64,000 nt of DNA from Falsiroseomonas bella (GCF_003173615.1 NZ_QGNA01000005.1:124001-188000); one strand, 5' to 3'. Shown: positions 17,519-27,034, counted from the stretch's first letter. Numbers and translations are program-made. Notes: a model not told the origin generated them from the letters alone.

Positions 17519-18004
17519 CTACCGGTCGAGGATCATGGCAGCGTAGGTGGCCTCGGCCACGACCTTGCCGTCCACCTTCGCCTCTGCGGTGAACTTCCAG
17601 ATGTTGCCGCGCTGCTTCTCCTTGCGGACATGCACGCGCATCTGGTCGCCGGGCACCACGGGCTTGCGGAACTTCGCGCCGTCCACGGTCATGAAATACA
17701 CCAGCTTGCCGGCGGCGGAGGGGCCGAGCGTCTCCACCACCAGCACGGCCGCGGTCTGGGCCATGCTCTCGATGATCAGCACGCCGGGCAGCACCGGATG
17801 GGCCGGGAAATGCCCCTGGAAGAAGTTCTCGTTGATCGAGACGTTCTTGATGCCGACGGCGGACTCGTTCGGCACGATGTCCACGACGCGGTCCACCAGC
17901 AGGAAGGGATAGCGGTGCGGGATCGCCTGCATGATGCGGGCGATGTCATAGGCGCCGACGCTGCCCTGCGTGGCCTCGGCGCTCCCGGCGGTGGCGTCCA
18001 TCAT
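17519..18004 (-). CDS. fabZ: 3-hydroxyacyl-ACP dehydratase
   Basis: FabZ (161 aa) dehydrates 3-hydroxyacyl-ACP in fatty acid elongation and competes with LpxA and LpxD for hydroxyacyl-ACP, which explains its place between their genes. The hot-dog fold signature [13 protein letters not shown] is followed by [22 protein letters not shown] with the catalytic His and Glu. There are about 20 extra residues before the core, and a second ATG lies one codon in, so either Met could start. The spacing to lpxA and lpxD (7 and 48 bases) fits one operon. Confidence 0.95.
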   Translation of the reverse strand: MMDATAGSAEATQGSVGAYDIARIMQAIPHRYPFLLVDRVVDIVPNESAVGIKNVSINENFFQGHFPAHPVLPGVLIIESMAQTAAVLVVETLGPSAAGKLVYFMTVDGAKFRKPVVPGDQMRVHVRKEKQRGNIWKFTAEAKVDGKVVAEATYAAMILDR

Positions 18005-18052
18005 CCCCCTCGCGTCTCGTCCCCGTCTCGTGCCCCTGGGGCTGCCCTTGCG

Positions 18053-19081
18053 TCAGCCCTGCGCCGGCTTCTGGCCGAGCTTGCGGAGTGCCGCCATGGC
18101 ACGCAGCGTGTCCTTGGCAGGCCAGGCGGGGGTTCCGGCGACATCGGTGCCGGCCGGCACGTCGTTCATCACGCCCGCCTGGGCGGAGACCCTGACCCGG
18201 TCACCCAGCGTGAGATGCCCGGTCAGGCCCGACTGCCCGCCCATCTGCACCCCGTCACCCAGTGTCGCGGAGCCCGAGATACCGACCTGCGCGACGATCA
18301 CGCAACCGCGCCCGGTCCGCACGTTGTGGCCGATCTGCACCAGGTTGTCGAGGCGCGTGCCCGCGCCGAGGACCGTGTCGCCCTGGCTGCCGCGGTCCAC
18401 GGTGGAATTGGCGCCGATCTCCACCAGGTCGCCCAGGATCACCCGGCCAAGCTGGGGCATCGTCTCGAAGCGGCCCTCGGGCGTGACGGCGAAGCCGAAG
18501 CCCTCCTGCCCGATGCGGGCGCCGGGATGCACCACCACCCCACGGCCGGCGATGCAGTGGCTGAGGCTGGCATGCGCGCCGATCCGGCAGCCATCGCCCA
18601 GCACCACGCCCTCGCCTACCACCGCATGCGGCCCGACCACGCAGCCGGCACCGATCTCTGCCCCGGCGCCGATCACCGCCAGCGGCCCGACCTCGCAGCC
18701 TTCGCCGAGCAGGGCGCTGGGGTCCACCACCGCGCTCGGGTGGATGCCGGGGCGCGGCGCGGGGCGCGGATGCAGCCGCGCGGCGATGCGGGCGAAGCCG
18801 AGATAGGGCTGGGCGGTGACGATCGCCGCGACGCCTTCCGGCAGGCGTCCCGCGAAATCCTCGGCCAGGACCACCGCCGCGGCGCGCGTGGCGGGGAGCA
18901 GCCCGGCATAGCGCCGGTTGTCGAGGAAGGAGACCGCCTGCGGCCCCGCGGCATCGAGCGGCCCGACGCCGGAGATCAGGCGCTGAGGGTCGCCGCCCCT
19001 CAACTCGCCGCCTGCGGTCGCGGCTGCGTCGCCCAGCGTGAGCGGCTGGGCGACCGGGTGGAAGCGCGGATCGACGGCCAC
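18053..19081 (-). CDS. lpxD: UDP-3-O-(3-hydroxyacyl)glucosamine N-acyltransferase
   Basis: LpxD (342 aa) adds the second, amide-linked hydroxyacyl chain in lipid A synthesis. An N-terminal uridine-binding domain (LISGVGPLDAAGPQAVSFLDN) leads into a left-handed beta-helix of hexapeptide repeats from about residue 110 (IHPSAVVDPSALLGEGCEVG), with the catalytic His probably in LVQIGHNV, and a short C-terminal helix. Length is typical. It lies between the Skp-like gene (13-base gap) and fabZ, the usual order. Confidence 0.95.
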   Translation of the reverse strand: MAVDPRFHPVAQPLTLGDAAATAGGELRGGDPQRLISGVGPLDAAGPQAVSFLDNRRYAGLLPATRAAAVVLAEDFAGRLPEGVAAIVTAQPYLGFARIAARLHPRPAPRPGIHPSAVVDPSALLGEGCEVGPLAVIGAGAEIGAGCVVGPHAVVGEGVVLGDGCRIGAHASLSHCIAGRGVVVHPGARIGQEGFGFAVTPEGRFETMPQLGRVILGDLVEIGANSTVDRGSQGDTVLGAGTRLDNLVQIGHNVRTGRGCVIVAQVGISGSATLGDGVQMGGQSGLTGHLTLGDRVRVSAQAGVMNDVPAGTDVAGTPAWPAKDTLRAMAALRKLGQKPAQG

Positions 19082-19094
19082 GGCGTCCTGGCGC

Positions 19095-19877
19095 TCAGTT
19101 CCGGCGGGGCTGCTGCTGCTGCGCCGCCGGGCGCTGCTGCTGCGCGGGCTGCGGCTGGCCCTCGGCTGCCGGTGCTGCCGGCATCTCGCCTTCCGCAGGC
19201 AGGTTCACGGAGCGCAGCACGCGGTTCAGCTGGGCGGAGACCTCGTCGGTCACGTCGAAGCCGGGCTCGCTCAGGATGGCGAGCTGGCGTGGCAGCACCA
19301 GGTTCGCGCCGCGGCTGGCGGCGACCTGGCGGACCACTGCCGCCATCGCCTGCTCCAGCTGCTGCAGCCCGACCTGTGCGGCCGCGTCGATGGCGCGGTT
19401 GCGATCGCGGAAGATGCGCTGCGCATCCGTGATGCGGTCCTGCAGGGTGCGCTCGCGCTCGCGCAGCGTCTCCTGCGGCAGCGTGGCCCGGGCGGCGGCG
19501 AGGGCCTGCTGCTCCTCGCGCCAGCGCCCCTGCTCGCGCTGCAGATCCTCGTTCAGCTTGGCGCGGCGGCGCTCGATCTCTTCGCGGACCTGGTTGAAGG
19601 CGGCGGAGAGGCGCTGCACCTCCGGGATGTCCACGATCGCGATCACCGGCGCGGGCGGGCGCTGGTTCGCGGGGCGCTGCTGCTGCGCCTGCTGCTGCGC
19701 GGGACGCTGCTGCTGCTGCTGCTGCTGCTGCGCGGGGCGCTGCTGCTGCTGCTGCTGGCCCTGCTGCTGGCCCGGGATGAACCACTGCTGCCCCTGCTGC
19801 TGCGCGCTTGCAGGCATGGTCGCCAGCGGCAACGCGGGCAGGATCAGGAAGGGCAGCAGGTGGCGAAGTCGCATCAC
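19095..19877 (-). CDS. Skp/OmpH-family periplasmic chaperone with glutamine-rich arm
   Basis: The 260-residue protein has a signal peptide (cut near ASAQQ) and a Skp/OmpH domain starting at PVIAIVDIPEVQRLSAAF, with the long helical arms (about residues 85-170) expected for the prefoldin-like Skp chaperone that guides outer-membrane proteins to BamA. It lies directly between bamA and lpxD, as skp does in other proteobacteria. Odd: residues about 27-75 and the C-terminus (about 235-258) are low-complexity Gln/Pro/Arg tracts encoded by long CAG runs, almost doubling the usual size. Mature Skp proteins are normally about 140-170 residues. Role by family and position is firm; the tracts' function is unknown. 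Confidence 0.88.
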   Translation of the reverse strand: MMRLRHLLPFLILPALPLATMPASAQQQGQQWFIPGQQQGQQQQQQRPAQQQQQQQQRPAQQQAQQQRPANQRPPAPVIAIVDIPEVQRLSAAFNQVREEIERRRAKLNEDLQREQGRWREEQQALAAARATLPQETLRERERTLQDRITDAQRIFRDRNRAIDAAAQVGLQQLEQAMAAVVRQVAASRGANLVLPRQLAILSEPGFDVTDEVSAQLNRVLRSVNLPAEGEMPAAPAAEGQPQPAQQQRPAAQQQQPRRN

Positions 19878-19896
19878 GGAGGGTTCCCGGGAAGGT

Positions 19897-22221
19897 TCAG
19901 AAGCGCGTGCCGAAGCCGAAGCGGATCAACTGCGTCTCGTCGTAGCTCTGCTTCACCACGGCTTGCGCGATGTCGATGTTGATCAGCCCGACCGGCGTCC
20001 GCCACGAGATGCCGACGCCCATGCCCACGCGCGGCGCGGCATCGTCCACGATGGTCGGGCCGGTGTACGGCGTCTCGGACAGCGAGCCGACATCCACGAA
20101 GGCGCGGCCGAGCAGGCCGAGTTCCGAAGGCAGGGGCAGCGGGAAGCGCAACTCCGTCGTCTGCGTCCAGATCAGGCGGCCGCCGAGCGGGTCGTTGCCC
20201 TGCAGGTCGCGCGGGCCGGCGCCGGCCAGGGCGAAGCCGCGCAGGTTGTCGCCGCCCAGGAAGAAGCGGTCCACGATCCGCTCCGGGTCGTTGCCCCAGG
20301 GGACCAGCCAGCCCGCGCCGGCCTGCAGCGCGAGCACGTAGTCGGGCTCGCCGAAGATCCGCTCGAGCGGGATGTAGCCCGCCACGTCGCCGCGCATGCG
20401 GATGTACTGCACGTCGCCGCCAAGGCCCGCGAGGTCGGAGCCGACGCGGACAAGATAGCCCTGGCGCGGCTCGATCCGGCTGTCGCGCACGTCATAGGCA
20501 AGCGTGGTGCCGACCTGGGACAGCAGCGTCTCGCCTTCCTGTTCCTGGATCGGCAGGCTGGCATCGGCCTGCACGTCGAACACGTTTCGCTGGACGAGGC
20601 TGTAGGCCCAGGACTGGCGGAGCCGCTCGTTGAACTCGTAGCCGGCGCGCAGCACCACGCCGTAGCGGCGCTCGGAGTAGGAGGCGATGTCCTGCAGGTC
20701 GCGCTGCAGGTAGAAGGCGTCGAAGCCGGCGGCCAGGTTCCGGTCCAGGAAGGACGGATTGGTCACCGAGAAATCCACCTGGCTGCGCCGCTGCGCCAGC
20801 AGCGCCTGCAACCGCGTGTCCACGCCGGTGCCGAGGAAGTTGCGCTCGCGGATGCCGAAGTCGAGCAGGAAGCCGGCATCGGTCGAGAAGCCGCCGCCCA
20901 GCGAGAGCTCGCCCGTGGCGCGCTCGGCGACGGTCGCGGTGAGCAGCGCGCGGTCGGGGCGTGAGCCCTGCGAGGCCTGGATATCCACGTTGCTGAAGTA
21001 GCCGAGGTCGCGCAGCCGCTGGCGCGAGCGGCGGACCTGGGCCGCGTTCAGCGGGTCGCCCTCCGCCAGGCGGAACTCGCGACGGATCACGTGGTCGGCG
21101 GTGCGGGTGTTGCCGCTGATGTCGATCCGCTCGACGAAGGTGCGCGGGCCCTCCACCGCCTCGAAGATCACGTCCACCGTGCCCTGTTCGCGGTTGCGCG
21201 TGATCCGCGGGCGAATGTCCACGAAGGGCACCAGGGTGCCGGCGAGGTCGACCATCTGCTCGGTCGCCCGCTCCACCGCCTCGCCGTCGTACCAGTCACC
21301 GACGGAGATCGGCAGGCTGCGGCGCAGCGCGTCGGTGTCGATGCCGGGCAGGCTGGAGACGATGTCCACGCTGCCCACGCGGTACCGCGGGCCTTCGTCG
21401 ATCGTGTAGGTGACGAAGAAGCTGTCGCGGTCCGGCGAAAGCTCCGCCGTCGCGCCGGTGACCTGCACATCGGCATAGCCCGAGCGCAGATAGAAGCGGC
21501 GCAGCAGCTCGCGGTCAAAGGCCAGCCGCTCCGGGTCGTAGATGTCGGAGCTGGACAGCAGGCGGTACCAGGCCTGCTCGCGCGTCGCGATCACGTCGCG
21601 CAGGCGGCGGTCGGAGAAGGCGGTGTTGCCGACGAAGCTGATGCGGCTGACCAGCGCGGCAGGGCCTTCCTGGATCTCGAACACCACGTCCACGCGGTTC
21701 TGGCCGAGGTCGATGATCTTCGGCTCGACGCTCGCCCCGAAGCGGCCGCGCCTTGCATAGAGATCCAGGATGCGCCGGCGGTCGGCCTGCGCCTGCTCCG
21801 GCGTGAACACCGCGCGCGGGCGCAACGCCACCTCCGGGCGCAGCACGTCGTCGGAGACCTTGCTGTTGCCTTCGAAGGCCACGCGGTTGACGACCGGGTT
21901 CTCCTCGACCTCGACCAGGATGCGGTCGCCCTGGCGGGTCAGCTTCACGTCGCGGAACAGGCCCGTGGCGAACAGCGTGCGCAGCGACCGGTCCAGCCGG
22001 TCGGCGTCGAAGGCGTCGCCGGGCTGGATCAGCATGTAGGACCGGATCGTGTCGGCCTCGATCCGCTGGTTCCCCGTCACCTCGATGGTGCGGATCACGT
22101 CCCCGCGCGGCGCCGCCGCGGCCGGGGTGGCGCGCTGGCGCGGCTGCGCGTCCGCGGCGGGCGGAAGGAGGGCCGTCGCGAGCAGGCCCGAGGCGATCAG
22201 CAGGAGCCGGATGGCAGCCAA
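19897..22221 (-). CDS. bamA: Outer-membrane protein assembly factor BamA
   Basis: BamA (about 774 aa from this start) is the core of the BAM complex that inserts beta-barrel proteins into the outer membrane. After a signal peptide (LLLIASGLLATALLPPAADA) come five POTRA repeats (about residues 45-390; for example VEGNPVVNRVAFEGNSKV-like units) and the Omp85 barrel, ending in RFGFGTRF with C-terminal Phe. The start is uncertain: TTG 22221 has AGGGAA nearby and puts the signal peptide at the N-terminus, while GTG 22257 would add 12 residues. rseP lies upstream after a gap, and the Skp-like chaperone gene follows after 19 bases. Confidence 0.93.
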   Translation of the reverse strand: MAAIRLLLIASGLLATALLPPAADAQPRQRATPAAAAPRGDVIRTIEVTGNQRIEADTIRSYMLIQPGDAFDADRLDRSLRTLFATGLFRDVKLTRQGDRILVEVEENPVVNRVAFEGNSKVSDDVLRPEVALRPRAVFTPEQAQADRRRILDLYARRGRFGASVEPKIIDLGQNRVDVVFEIQEGPAALVSRISFVGNTAFSDRRLRDVIATREQAWYRLLSSSDIYDPERLAFDRELLRRFYLRSGYADVQVTGATAELSPDRDSFFVTYTIDEGPRYRVGSVDIVSSLPGIDTDALRRSLPISVGDWYDGEAVERATEQMVDLAGTLVPFVDIRPRITRNREQGTVDVIFEAVEGPRTFVERIDISGNTRTADHVIRREFRLAEGDPLNAAQVRRSRQRLRDLGYFSNVDIQASQGSRPDRALLTATVAERATGELSLGGGFSTDAGFLLDFGIRERNFLGTGVDTRLQALLAQRRSQVDFSVTNPSFLDRNLAAGFDAFYLQRDLQDIASYSERRYGVVLRAGYEFNERLRQSWAYSLVQRNVFDVQADASLPIQEQEGETLLSQVGTTLAYDVRDSRIEPRQGYLVRVGSDLAGLGGDVQYIRMRGDVAGYIPLERIFGEPDYVLALQAGAGWLVPWGNDPERIVDRFFLGGDNLRGFALAGAGPRDLQGNDPLGGRLIWTQTTELRFPLPLPSELGLLGRAFVDVGSLSETPYTGPTIVDDAAPRVGMGVGISWRTPVGLINIDIAQAVVKQSYDETQLIRFGFGTRF

Positions 22222-22399
22222 GGCGAAGTTCCCTGGGGCGTGAGAGGCGGTCGTCACCTCTAGCCGATGGCTCCCCCGCCCGCCACCCTGACCAAGGCGC
22301 AAGCTGCGTTTCCGCAGGTTTCAGGCCGGTTTCGCCGCATGCGACTCGGCCGCCGGCAGGCTGCCGCCCGCCGCGTGTCGAGTCGCTGGCGCCGCGCCT

Positions 22400-23497
22400 T
22401 CAGCCGAACAGCCCCGCCGCCCAGCGGAACACGCCGAGATTCGTCAGGTCGTTCCATGTGGCGAAGACGAACAGCGTGATCAGCAGCGCGAATCCGGCGC
22501 GGTAGCCGATCTCCTGCGCGCGCGGCGGCAGCGGGCGGCCGCGGATCGCCTCCGCCGCGTAGAACACCAGGTGCCCGCCATCCAGGATCGGGATGGGGAA
22601 CAGGTTGATCAGCGCCAGGTTGACCGACAGCACCGCCATGAAGCTGATCAGGCTGGCGAGGCCGAGCGCGGCCGCGTCGCCCGCGATCTTGCCGATGCCG
22701 AGCGGCCCCCCGAGGTCGTCCGTGCCGCGCGCCCCGGTGATCATCTGCCAGACCGCCGAAAGCGTCTGGGCGCTGACATCCCAGGTCTGGGTCACGCCCG
22801 CCCAGGCGGCGGAGAGCGGGTTCAGCCGCTCGAACTCCGCCGGCGTGGCGCCGACGCCGAGCACGCCGACGCTGCCGCTCGCCTCGGGCGTCGCGGTGAG
22901 CACCTGCTCGCGCCCGTCGCGCACCACCGTGATCTGCACCGGCGTGTTGGCGCGGGGCTGGATGTGGCGCTGCACCTCCTCGAAGCGGTTCACCTCGCGG
23001 CCATCGAGCGCGACGATCAGGTCGCCCGGCAGCATGCCGGCCCGCGCGGCGGCGGAATTCTCGCGCACCGTGCCCACCATGGTGGTGGACCGCGGCTCGC
23101 CGACCGTCGCGAAGAGCAGGCCGAACAGCACCGCGGCCAGCGCGAAGTTGGCGATCGGGCCGGCGGCGACGACGATCGCCCGGTCGCGCACCGGCTTCTC
23201 GTGGAAGGTCTGGCCAGGTCGCCAGCCGGCCTTCACCTCGGGCGAGGCCTCCTCGGCGGTTTCCTGCCCATGCATCTTGACGTAGCCGCCGAGCGGGATC
23301 CAGCCGATCCGCCACTGCGTGCCGCGCTTGTCCTCCCAGCTTGCGATGGCGCGGCCGAAGCCGACGGCGAAGCGCTCCACATGCACGCCGCGCCAGCGCG
23401 CGGCGAGGTAGTGGCCGAGCTCGTGGATGAAGACGAGAACGCCGAGCACGACCACGAAAGCCAGGATCGTGCGGAACGGTTCAGGAAGGAAATCCAC
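22400..23497 (-). CDS. rseP: RseP-family intramembrane site-2 zinc metalloprotease
   Basis: RseP (365 aa) cleaves membrane substrates such as anti-sigma factors and remnant signal peptides inside the inner membrane. The zinc motif HELGH is in the first helix (FIHELGHYLAARWRG), a PDZ domain lies at about residues 130-210 (AARAGMLPGDLIVALDGREV), and the third zinc ligand is in the last conserved helix (INLFPIPILDGGH). Only one PDZ domain is apparent, as usual in alphaproteobacteria (MmpA type). GTG 23497 fits the family start VDFLPEPFRTI and has GGAGAGAG upstream. It lies between dxr and bamA in the classic order. Confidence 0.95.
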   Translation of the reverse strand: MDFLPEPFRTILAFVVVLGVLVFIHELGHYLAARWRGVHVERFAVGFGRAIASWEDKRGTQWRIGWIPLGGYVKMHGQETAEEASPEVKAGWRPGQTFHEKPVRDRAIVVAAGPIANFALAAVLFGLLFATVGEPRSTTMVGTVRENSAAARAGMLPGDLIVALDGREVNRFEEVQRHIQPRANTPVQITVVRDGREQVLTATPEASGSVGVLGVGATPAEFERLNPLSAAWAGVTQTWDVSAQTLSAVWQMITGARGTDDLGGPLGIGKIAGDAAALGLASLISFMAVLSVNLALINLFPIPILDGGHLVFYAAEAIRGRPLPPRAQEIGYRAGFALLITLFVFATWNDLTNLGVFRWAAGLFG

Positions 23498-23523
23498 TGC
23501 TCTCTCCGGTTGGCCGGCTGACG

Positions 23524-24696
23524 CTAGACGGTCGCCGCCCGCGCCTCGGCCTGGCGGGAGGCCTCCGCGCGCGCGGCCTGATCCAGGGCGATGATCGCCT
23601 CCAGCCCGTCCGGGCGCGAGGGCGGGAGCGCCGCCAGCGTCTCCTCCACCACCGTCGCGATGTCGAGGAAGCCGAGGCGCCGGTCCAGGAACAGCGCCAC
23701 GGCCGTCTCGTTCGCGGCATTCAATATGGTTGGTGCCCCGCCCCCCGCCATCAAGGCCTCCCGCGCAAGGCGCAGCGCGGGGAAGCGCAGCGGGTCGGGG
23801 GCGAAGAAGTCGAGCCTTGCCAGCGCGGCAAGGTCGAGGCGCGGGATCTCCGCCGCCATCCGCGCGGGCCAGGCCAGCGCATGGGCGATGGGCGTGCGCA
23901 TGTCCGGCGTGCCGAGCTGCGCCAGCAGCGAGCCATCGGCATACTGCACCATGCCGTGCACGGCCGATTGCGGATGCACCAGCACCTCGATCCGGTCGGG
24001 CGGCAGGGCGAAGAGGCGCGCCGCCTCGATCACCTCCAGCCCCTTGTTCATCATGGTCGCGCTGTCGATCGAGATCTTGGCGCCCATGGACCAGACGGGG
24101 TGCTTCAGCGCCTGCTCGGGCGTCACGCGCGCCATGCGCTCCAGCGGCCAGTCGCGGAACGGCCCGCCGGAGGCGGTCAGGATGACCTTCTCCACCGCGT
24201 CGGGCGCGCAGCCCATCAGGCACTGGAACACGGCGTTGTGCTCGGAATCGACAGGCAGCAGCGTCGCCCCGCCCGCCTGCGCCTCGGCCAGGACAAGGTC
24301 GGCGGCGCAGACCAGGCTTTCCTTATTGGCCAGTGCCAGCGTGCCGCCGCGCGCCAGCGCCGCGAGCGTGGAGCGCAGGCCCGCGGCGCCGACGATCGCC
24401 GCCATGGTCCAGTCGGCCGGCCGCGCCGCGGCCTCGACCACCGCCTCCGGCCCGGCGCCGAGCGTGATCCCCCGCCCCCCGAGCGCCGCCTTCAGCGCCG
24501 GATAGGCCGCGGCATCCGCCACCACCGCATGCCGCGCGCCGAAGCGCACGGCCTGGGCGGCGAGCGTCGCCACGTCGCGGTTGGCGACCAGCGACTCGAT
24601 CCGGAAGGCGCCGGGCGGCGCGGCCTCGATGAGGGCCATGGTGGACCGCCCGATCGAGCCGGTGCTGCCCAGGATGCTGACGCTGCGCGCCGCCAT
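23524..24696 (-). CDS. dxr: 1-deoxy-D-xylulose 5-phosphate reductoisomerase
   Basis: Dxr (IspC, 390 aa) converts DXP to MEP with NADPH, the committed step of the non-mevalonate isoprenoid pathway. The NADPH loop ILGSTGSIGRST is at the N-terminus, ALANKESLV and PVDSEHNAVFQCL carry the metal/substrate residues, and SMGAKISIDSATMMNKGLE is the catalytic signature. ATG 24696 is preferred over the earlier in-frame start at 24714 because it begins two bases after the cdsA stop and fits the family start. It supplies isoprenoid units for UppS, encoded two genes upstream. Confidence 0.96.
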   Translation of the reverse strand: MAARSVSILGSTGSIGRSTMALIEAAPPGAFRIESLVANRDVATLAAQAVRFGARHAVVADAAAYPALKAALGGRGITLGAGPEAVVEAAARPADWTMAAIVGAAGLRSTLAALARGGTLALANKESLVCAADLVLAEAQAGGATLLPVDSEHNAVFQCLMGCAPDAVEKVILTASGGPFRDWPLERMARVTPEQALKHPVWSMGAKISIDSATMMNKGLEVIEAARLFALPPDRIEVLVHPQSAVHGMVQYADGSLLAQLGTPDMRTPIAHALAWPARMAAEIPRLDLAALARLDFFAPDPLRFPALRLAREALMAGGGAPTILNAANETAVALFLDRRLGFLDIATVVEETLAALPPSRPDGLEAIIALDQAARAEASRQAEARAATV

Positions 24697-24698
24697 GC

Positions 24699-25628
24699 TC
24701 AGCGCCAGTCCCACAGCAGCCGGCCATAGCCGAGGAAGAAGGAGACCAGGGCAGCGACGGGCGCCGCGGCCAGCAGGCCGTCCAACCGGTCCAGCAGGCC
24801 GCCATGGCCCGGAATGAGGTGGGAACTGTCCTTCACGTGGAAATGCCGCTTGATCGCGCTTTCGAGCAGGTCACCGGATTGGGAGGCTACGCCCAGCAGG
24901 GCCGCCACCGCCAGCACCGGCAGCACCCGCGCGCCCGGATCGAAGGCCAGCGCGACCCCGAGCCCGATGAGCAGCGCCGCGGCGAGCCCGCCCGCCGCCC
25001 CCGACCACGTCTTGTTCGGCGAGACGGCGGGCCAGAGCTTCGGCCCGCCGAGCATCCGCCCGGCCATGTAGGCGCCGATGTCGGAGGCCCAGACCACCAG
25101 GAACAGGAAGAACACATTGGCCCGGCCGGCCCACCCATCGTGCCGCAGCTCGATCAGCGCGATCCCGGCAAGGCCGATATAGAGCACGCCGAGCGCAAGC
25201 CGCAGCGCCGGCTGGGTCAGCGTCTCGGCCATGCGGTGGGCGAACCACCAGGCGACGCCGAAGCCGAGGCCGAGCACCACCAGTGCCCAGCGCACATGGT
25301 CCTGCACGGCCAGCACGCCAGCGGCGAAGACCGCGATCGGCACAGCCATGCCCGGCAGCATCCGCACGCGGCGGCCGCAGAGATGAACCCATTCCCAGGC
25401 CAGCAGCGCCACGGCCAGCGCCATCATGCCGGTGAAGGCCTCGGCGCCGAGCCAGATGCAGGCCAGCGCCAGCGGGCCGAGAACCATGGCGGAAAGGGCA
25501 CGCTTGCGCAGGTCCCCCCAGCGCTTCGCACGTGCCGCGGCGTCCGAGACCGCGGCCTCGGCGATGGCGGCGGCGGCGGTGTCGCGCGCGGTCTTCGGCG
25601 CCGTGCCCGCCTCGGCCGGATCGCTCAC
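24699..25628 (-). CDS. cdsA: Phosphatidate cytidylyltransferase
   Basis: CdsA (309 aa) makes CDP-diacylglycerol from phosphatidate and CTP at the inner membrane, the entry to all phospholipids. Roughly seven to eight membrane helices are visible, and the family signature is present near the C-terminus as SAIKRHFHVKD followed by IPGHGGLLDRLDG. The first 35 residues are Ala-rich, soluble and longer than in E. coli. The spacing to uppS and dxr is short (12 and 2 bases). Confidence 0.95.
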   Translation of the reverse strand: MSDPAEAGTAPKTARDTAAAAIAEAAVSDAAARAKRWGDLRKRALSAMVLGPLALACIWLGAEAFTGMMALAVALLAWEWVHLCGRRVRMLPGMAVPIAVFAAGVLAVQDHVRWALVVLGLGFGVAWWFAHRMAETLTQPALRLALGVLYIGLAGIALIELRHDGWAGRANVFFLFLVVWASDIGAYMAGRMLGGPKLWPAVSPNKTWSGAAGGLAAALLIGLGVALAFDPGARVLPVLAVAALLGVASQSGDLLESAIKRHFHVKDSSHLIPGHGGLLDRLDGLLAAAPVAALVSFFLGYGRLLWDWR

Positions 25629-25640
25629 CCGGGCGCCGGC

Positions 25641-26420
25641 TCAGGCCGCGCGGGCGCCGTAGCGCCGCTCGCGCCGGGCGAAGTCGCCGAGCGCCGCCTC
25701 GAGATGCGGCGCGCCGTAGTCGGGCCAGAGCACGTCCTGGAAGACGAACTCGGCATAGGCCGCCTGCCACAGCAGGAAGTTCGAGATCCGCTTCTCGCCG
25801 GAGGTGCGGATGATCAGGTCGGGGTCGGGCATGCCGGCGGTGCCGAGGAAGCCCTCGAACAGCCGCTCATCCACGGTCTCGGGGTCGAGGGTGCCGGCCG
25901 CGGCGCGCCGGGCGATCTCGCGCGCCGCCGCGGCGATCTCCGCCCGTCCGCCATAGGAAAGCGCGACGGTCAGGTTCAGCCGCGTGCCGCCCGCCGTCAC
26001 CTGCTCCGCGCGGGCGATGGCGCGCACCGTCTCCGGCCCGAAGCGGTCGCGCTCGCCGATGATGCGCAGGCGCACGCCTTCCTTCGCAAGACGGTCCACC
26101 TCGGTGGCGAGGTAGTGGCGCATCAGCGCGGTCAGGTCGCGCACCTCCTCGGCCGGGCGCTGCCAGTTCTCCGAGGAGAAGGCGAAGAGGGTGAGCCAGC
26201 CGATCCCGGCCTCACCGGCCGCCTCCACGGCCCGGCGCGCGGCCTCGGCGCCGGCCTTGTGGCCCATCGCACGGGGAAGGCCGCGGGCGGTCGCCCAGCG
26301 GCCGTTGCCGTCCATGATGATGCCGACATGCCGCGGCACGCCCGGCCGGGCGGCCGGTTGCGGCACGGCCGCCGGGGCCACCTTCGTCGTGGCCGTGGCG
26401 GCCGCGCTCATCCCGTCCAT
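25641..26420 (-). CDS. uppS: Isoprenyl transferase (undecaprenyl diphosphate synthase)
   Basis: UppS (259 aa) extends farnesyl diphosphate with cis-isoprene units to C55 undecaprenyl diphosphate, the lipid carrier for cell-wall and O-antigen sugars. The family motifs are clear: HVGIIMDGNGRWA with the catalytic Asp, FAFSSENWQRP, and LIIRTSGEKRISNF for diphosphate binding. The first 28 residues are a Pro/Ala-rich extension; an inner ATG three codons in is possible. It sits between frr and cdsA. Confidence 0.95.
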   Translation of the reverse strand: MDGMSAAATATTKVAPAAVPQPAARPGVPRHVGIIMDGNGRWATARGLPRAMGHKAGAEAARRAVEAAGEAGIGWLTLFAFSSENWQRPAEEVRDLTALMRHYLATEVDRLAKEGVRLRIIGERDRFGPETVRAIARAEQVTAGGTRLNLTVALSYGGRAEIAAAAREIARRAAAGTLDPETVDERLFEGFLGTAGMPDPDLIIRTSGEKRISNFLLWQAAYAEFVFQDVLWPDYGAPHLEAALGDFARRERRYGARAA

Positions 26421-26442
26421 CGAGGTCCTTCCAGGGTCGGAC

Positions 26443-27015
26443 TCAGCTCGTCCGGATGTCCTTTTCCTTCTCGGCGAGCGCGGCGTCGATCTGCTTGATG
26501 TGCGCGTCGGTCATCTTCTGCACCTCGTCGCTCCAGCGCTTCACGTCGTCCTGGCTGGCCTCGGACTTCTTGTCCTTCTCCCAGCCCTTCACGGTCTCCA
26601 TCCCGTCGCGGCGCACCGCACGGGTCGCGACGCGTGCGGCCTCGGCATACTTGGCGGCTGTCTTGGCCAGCTCGTTGCGGCGCTCCTGCGTCAGCGGCGG
26701 CAGGGGGACGCGGATCACCTGGCCCTCGGCCATCGGGTTCAGGCCGAGGCCGGAATCGCGGATCGCGACCTCCACCTGCTTGGTGATGGACCGGTCGAAC
26801 ACCTGCACCGAAAGCAGGCCGGGCCCGCCGACGGAGATGTTCGCCACCTGGTTCAGCGGCTGGTTGGTGCCATAGGCCTCGACGCGGATCGGCTCGAGCA
26901 GGGCGGGGCTGGCCCGGCCGGTGCGCAGGCCCGCGAACTCCTTCCTCAGCGTCTCCATCGCGCCGTCCATGCGACGCTGCAGGTCCGACTTCAGCTTCGG
27001 AAAATCGGCGGGCAT
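26443..27015 (-). CDS. frr: Ribosome recycling factor
   Basis: RRF (190 aa) splits the post-termination ribosome together with EF-G. Both parts are present: the three-helix bundle (start MPADFPKLKSDLQRRMDGAM and the C-terminal helices KWSDEVQ-like region ending in KDIRTS) and the beta/alpha/beta head with RTGRASPALLEPIRVEAYGT. Length is normal. It lies between pyrH and uppS with short gaps, the standard order. Confidence 0.97.
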   Translation of the reverse strand: MPADFPKLKSDLQRRMDGAMETLRKEFAGLRTGRASPALLEPIRVEAYGTNQPLNQVANISVGGPGLLSVQVFDRSITKQVEVAIRDSGLGLNPMAEGQVIRVPLPPLTQERRNELAKTAAKYAEAARVATRAVRRDGMETVKGWEKDKKSEASQDDVKRWSDEVQKMTDAHIKQIDAALAEKEKDIRTS

Positions 27016-27034
27016 GACCGCGTCCCTCCTCCCC

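Noticed and set aside
19680-19800. CAG/CTG triplet array as an independent repeat element
   Set aside because: The repeats lie wholly in frame within the Skp-like gene and encode its glutamine tracts, so they are part of the coding sequence.
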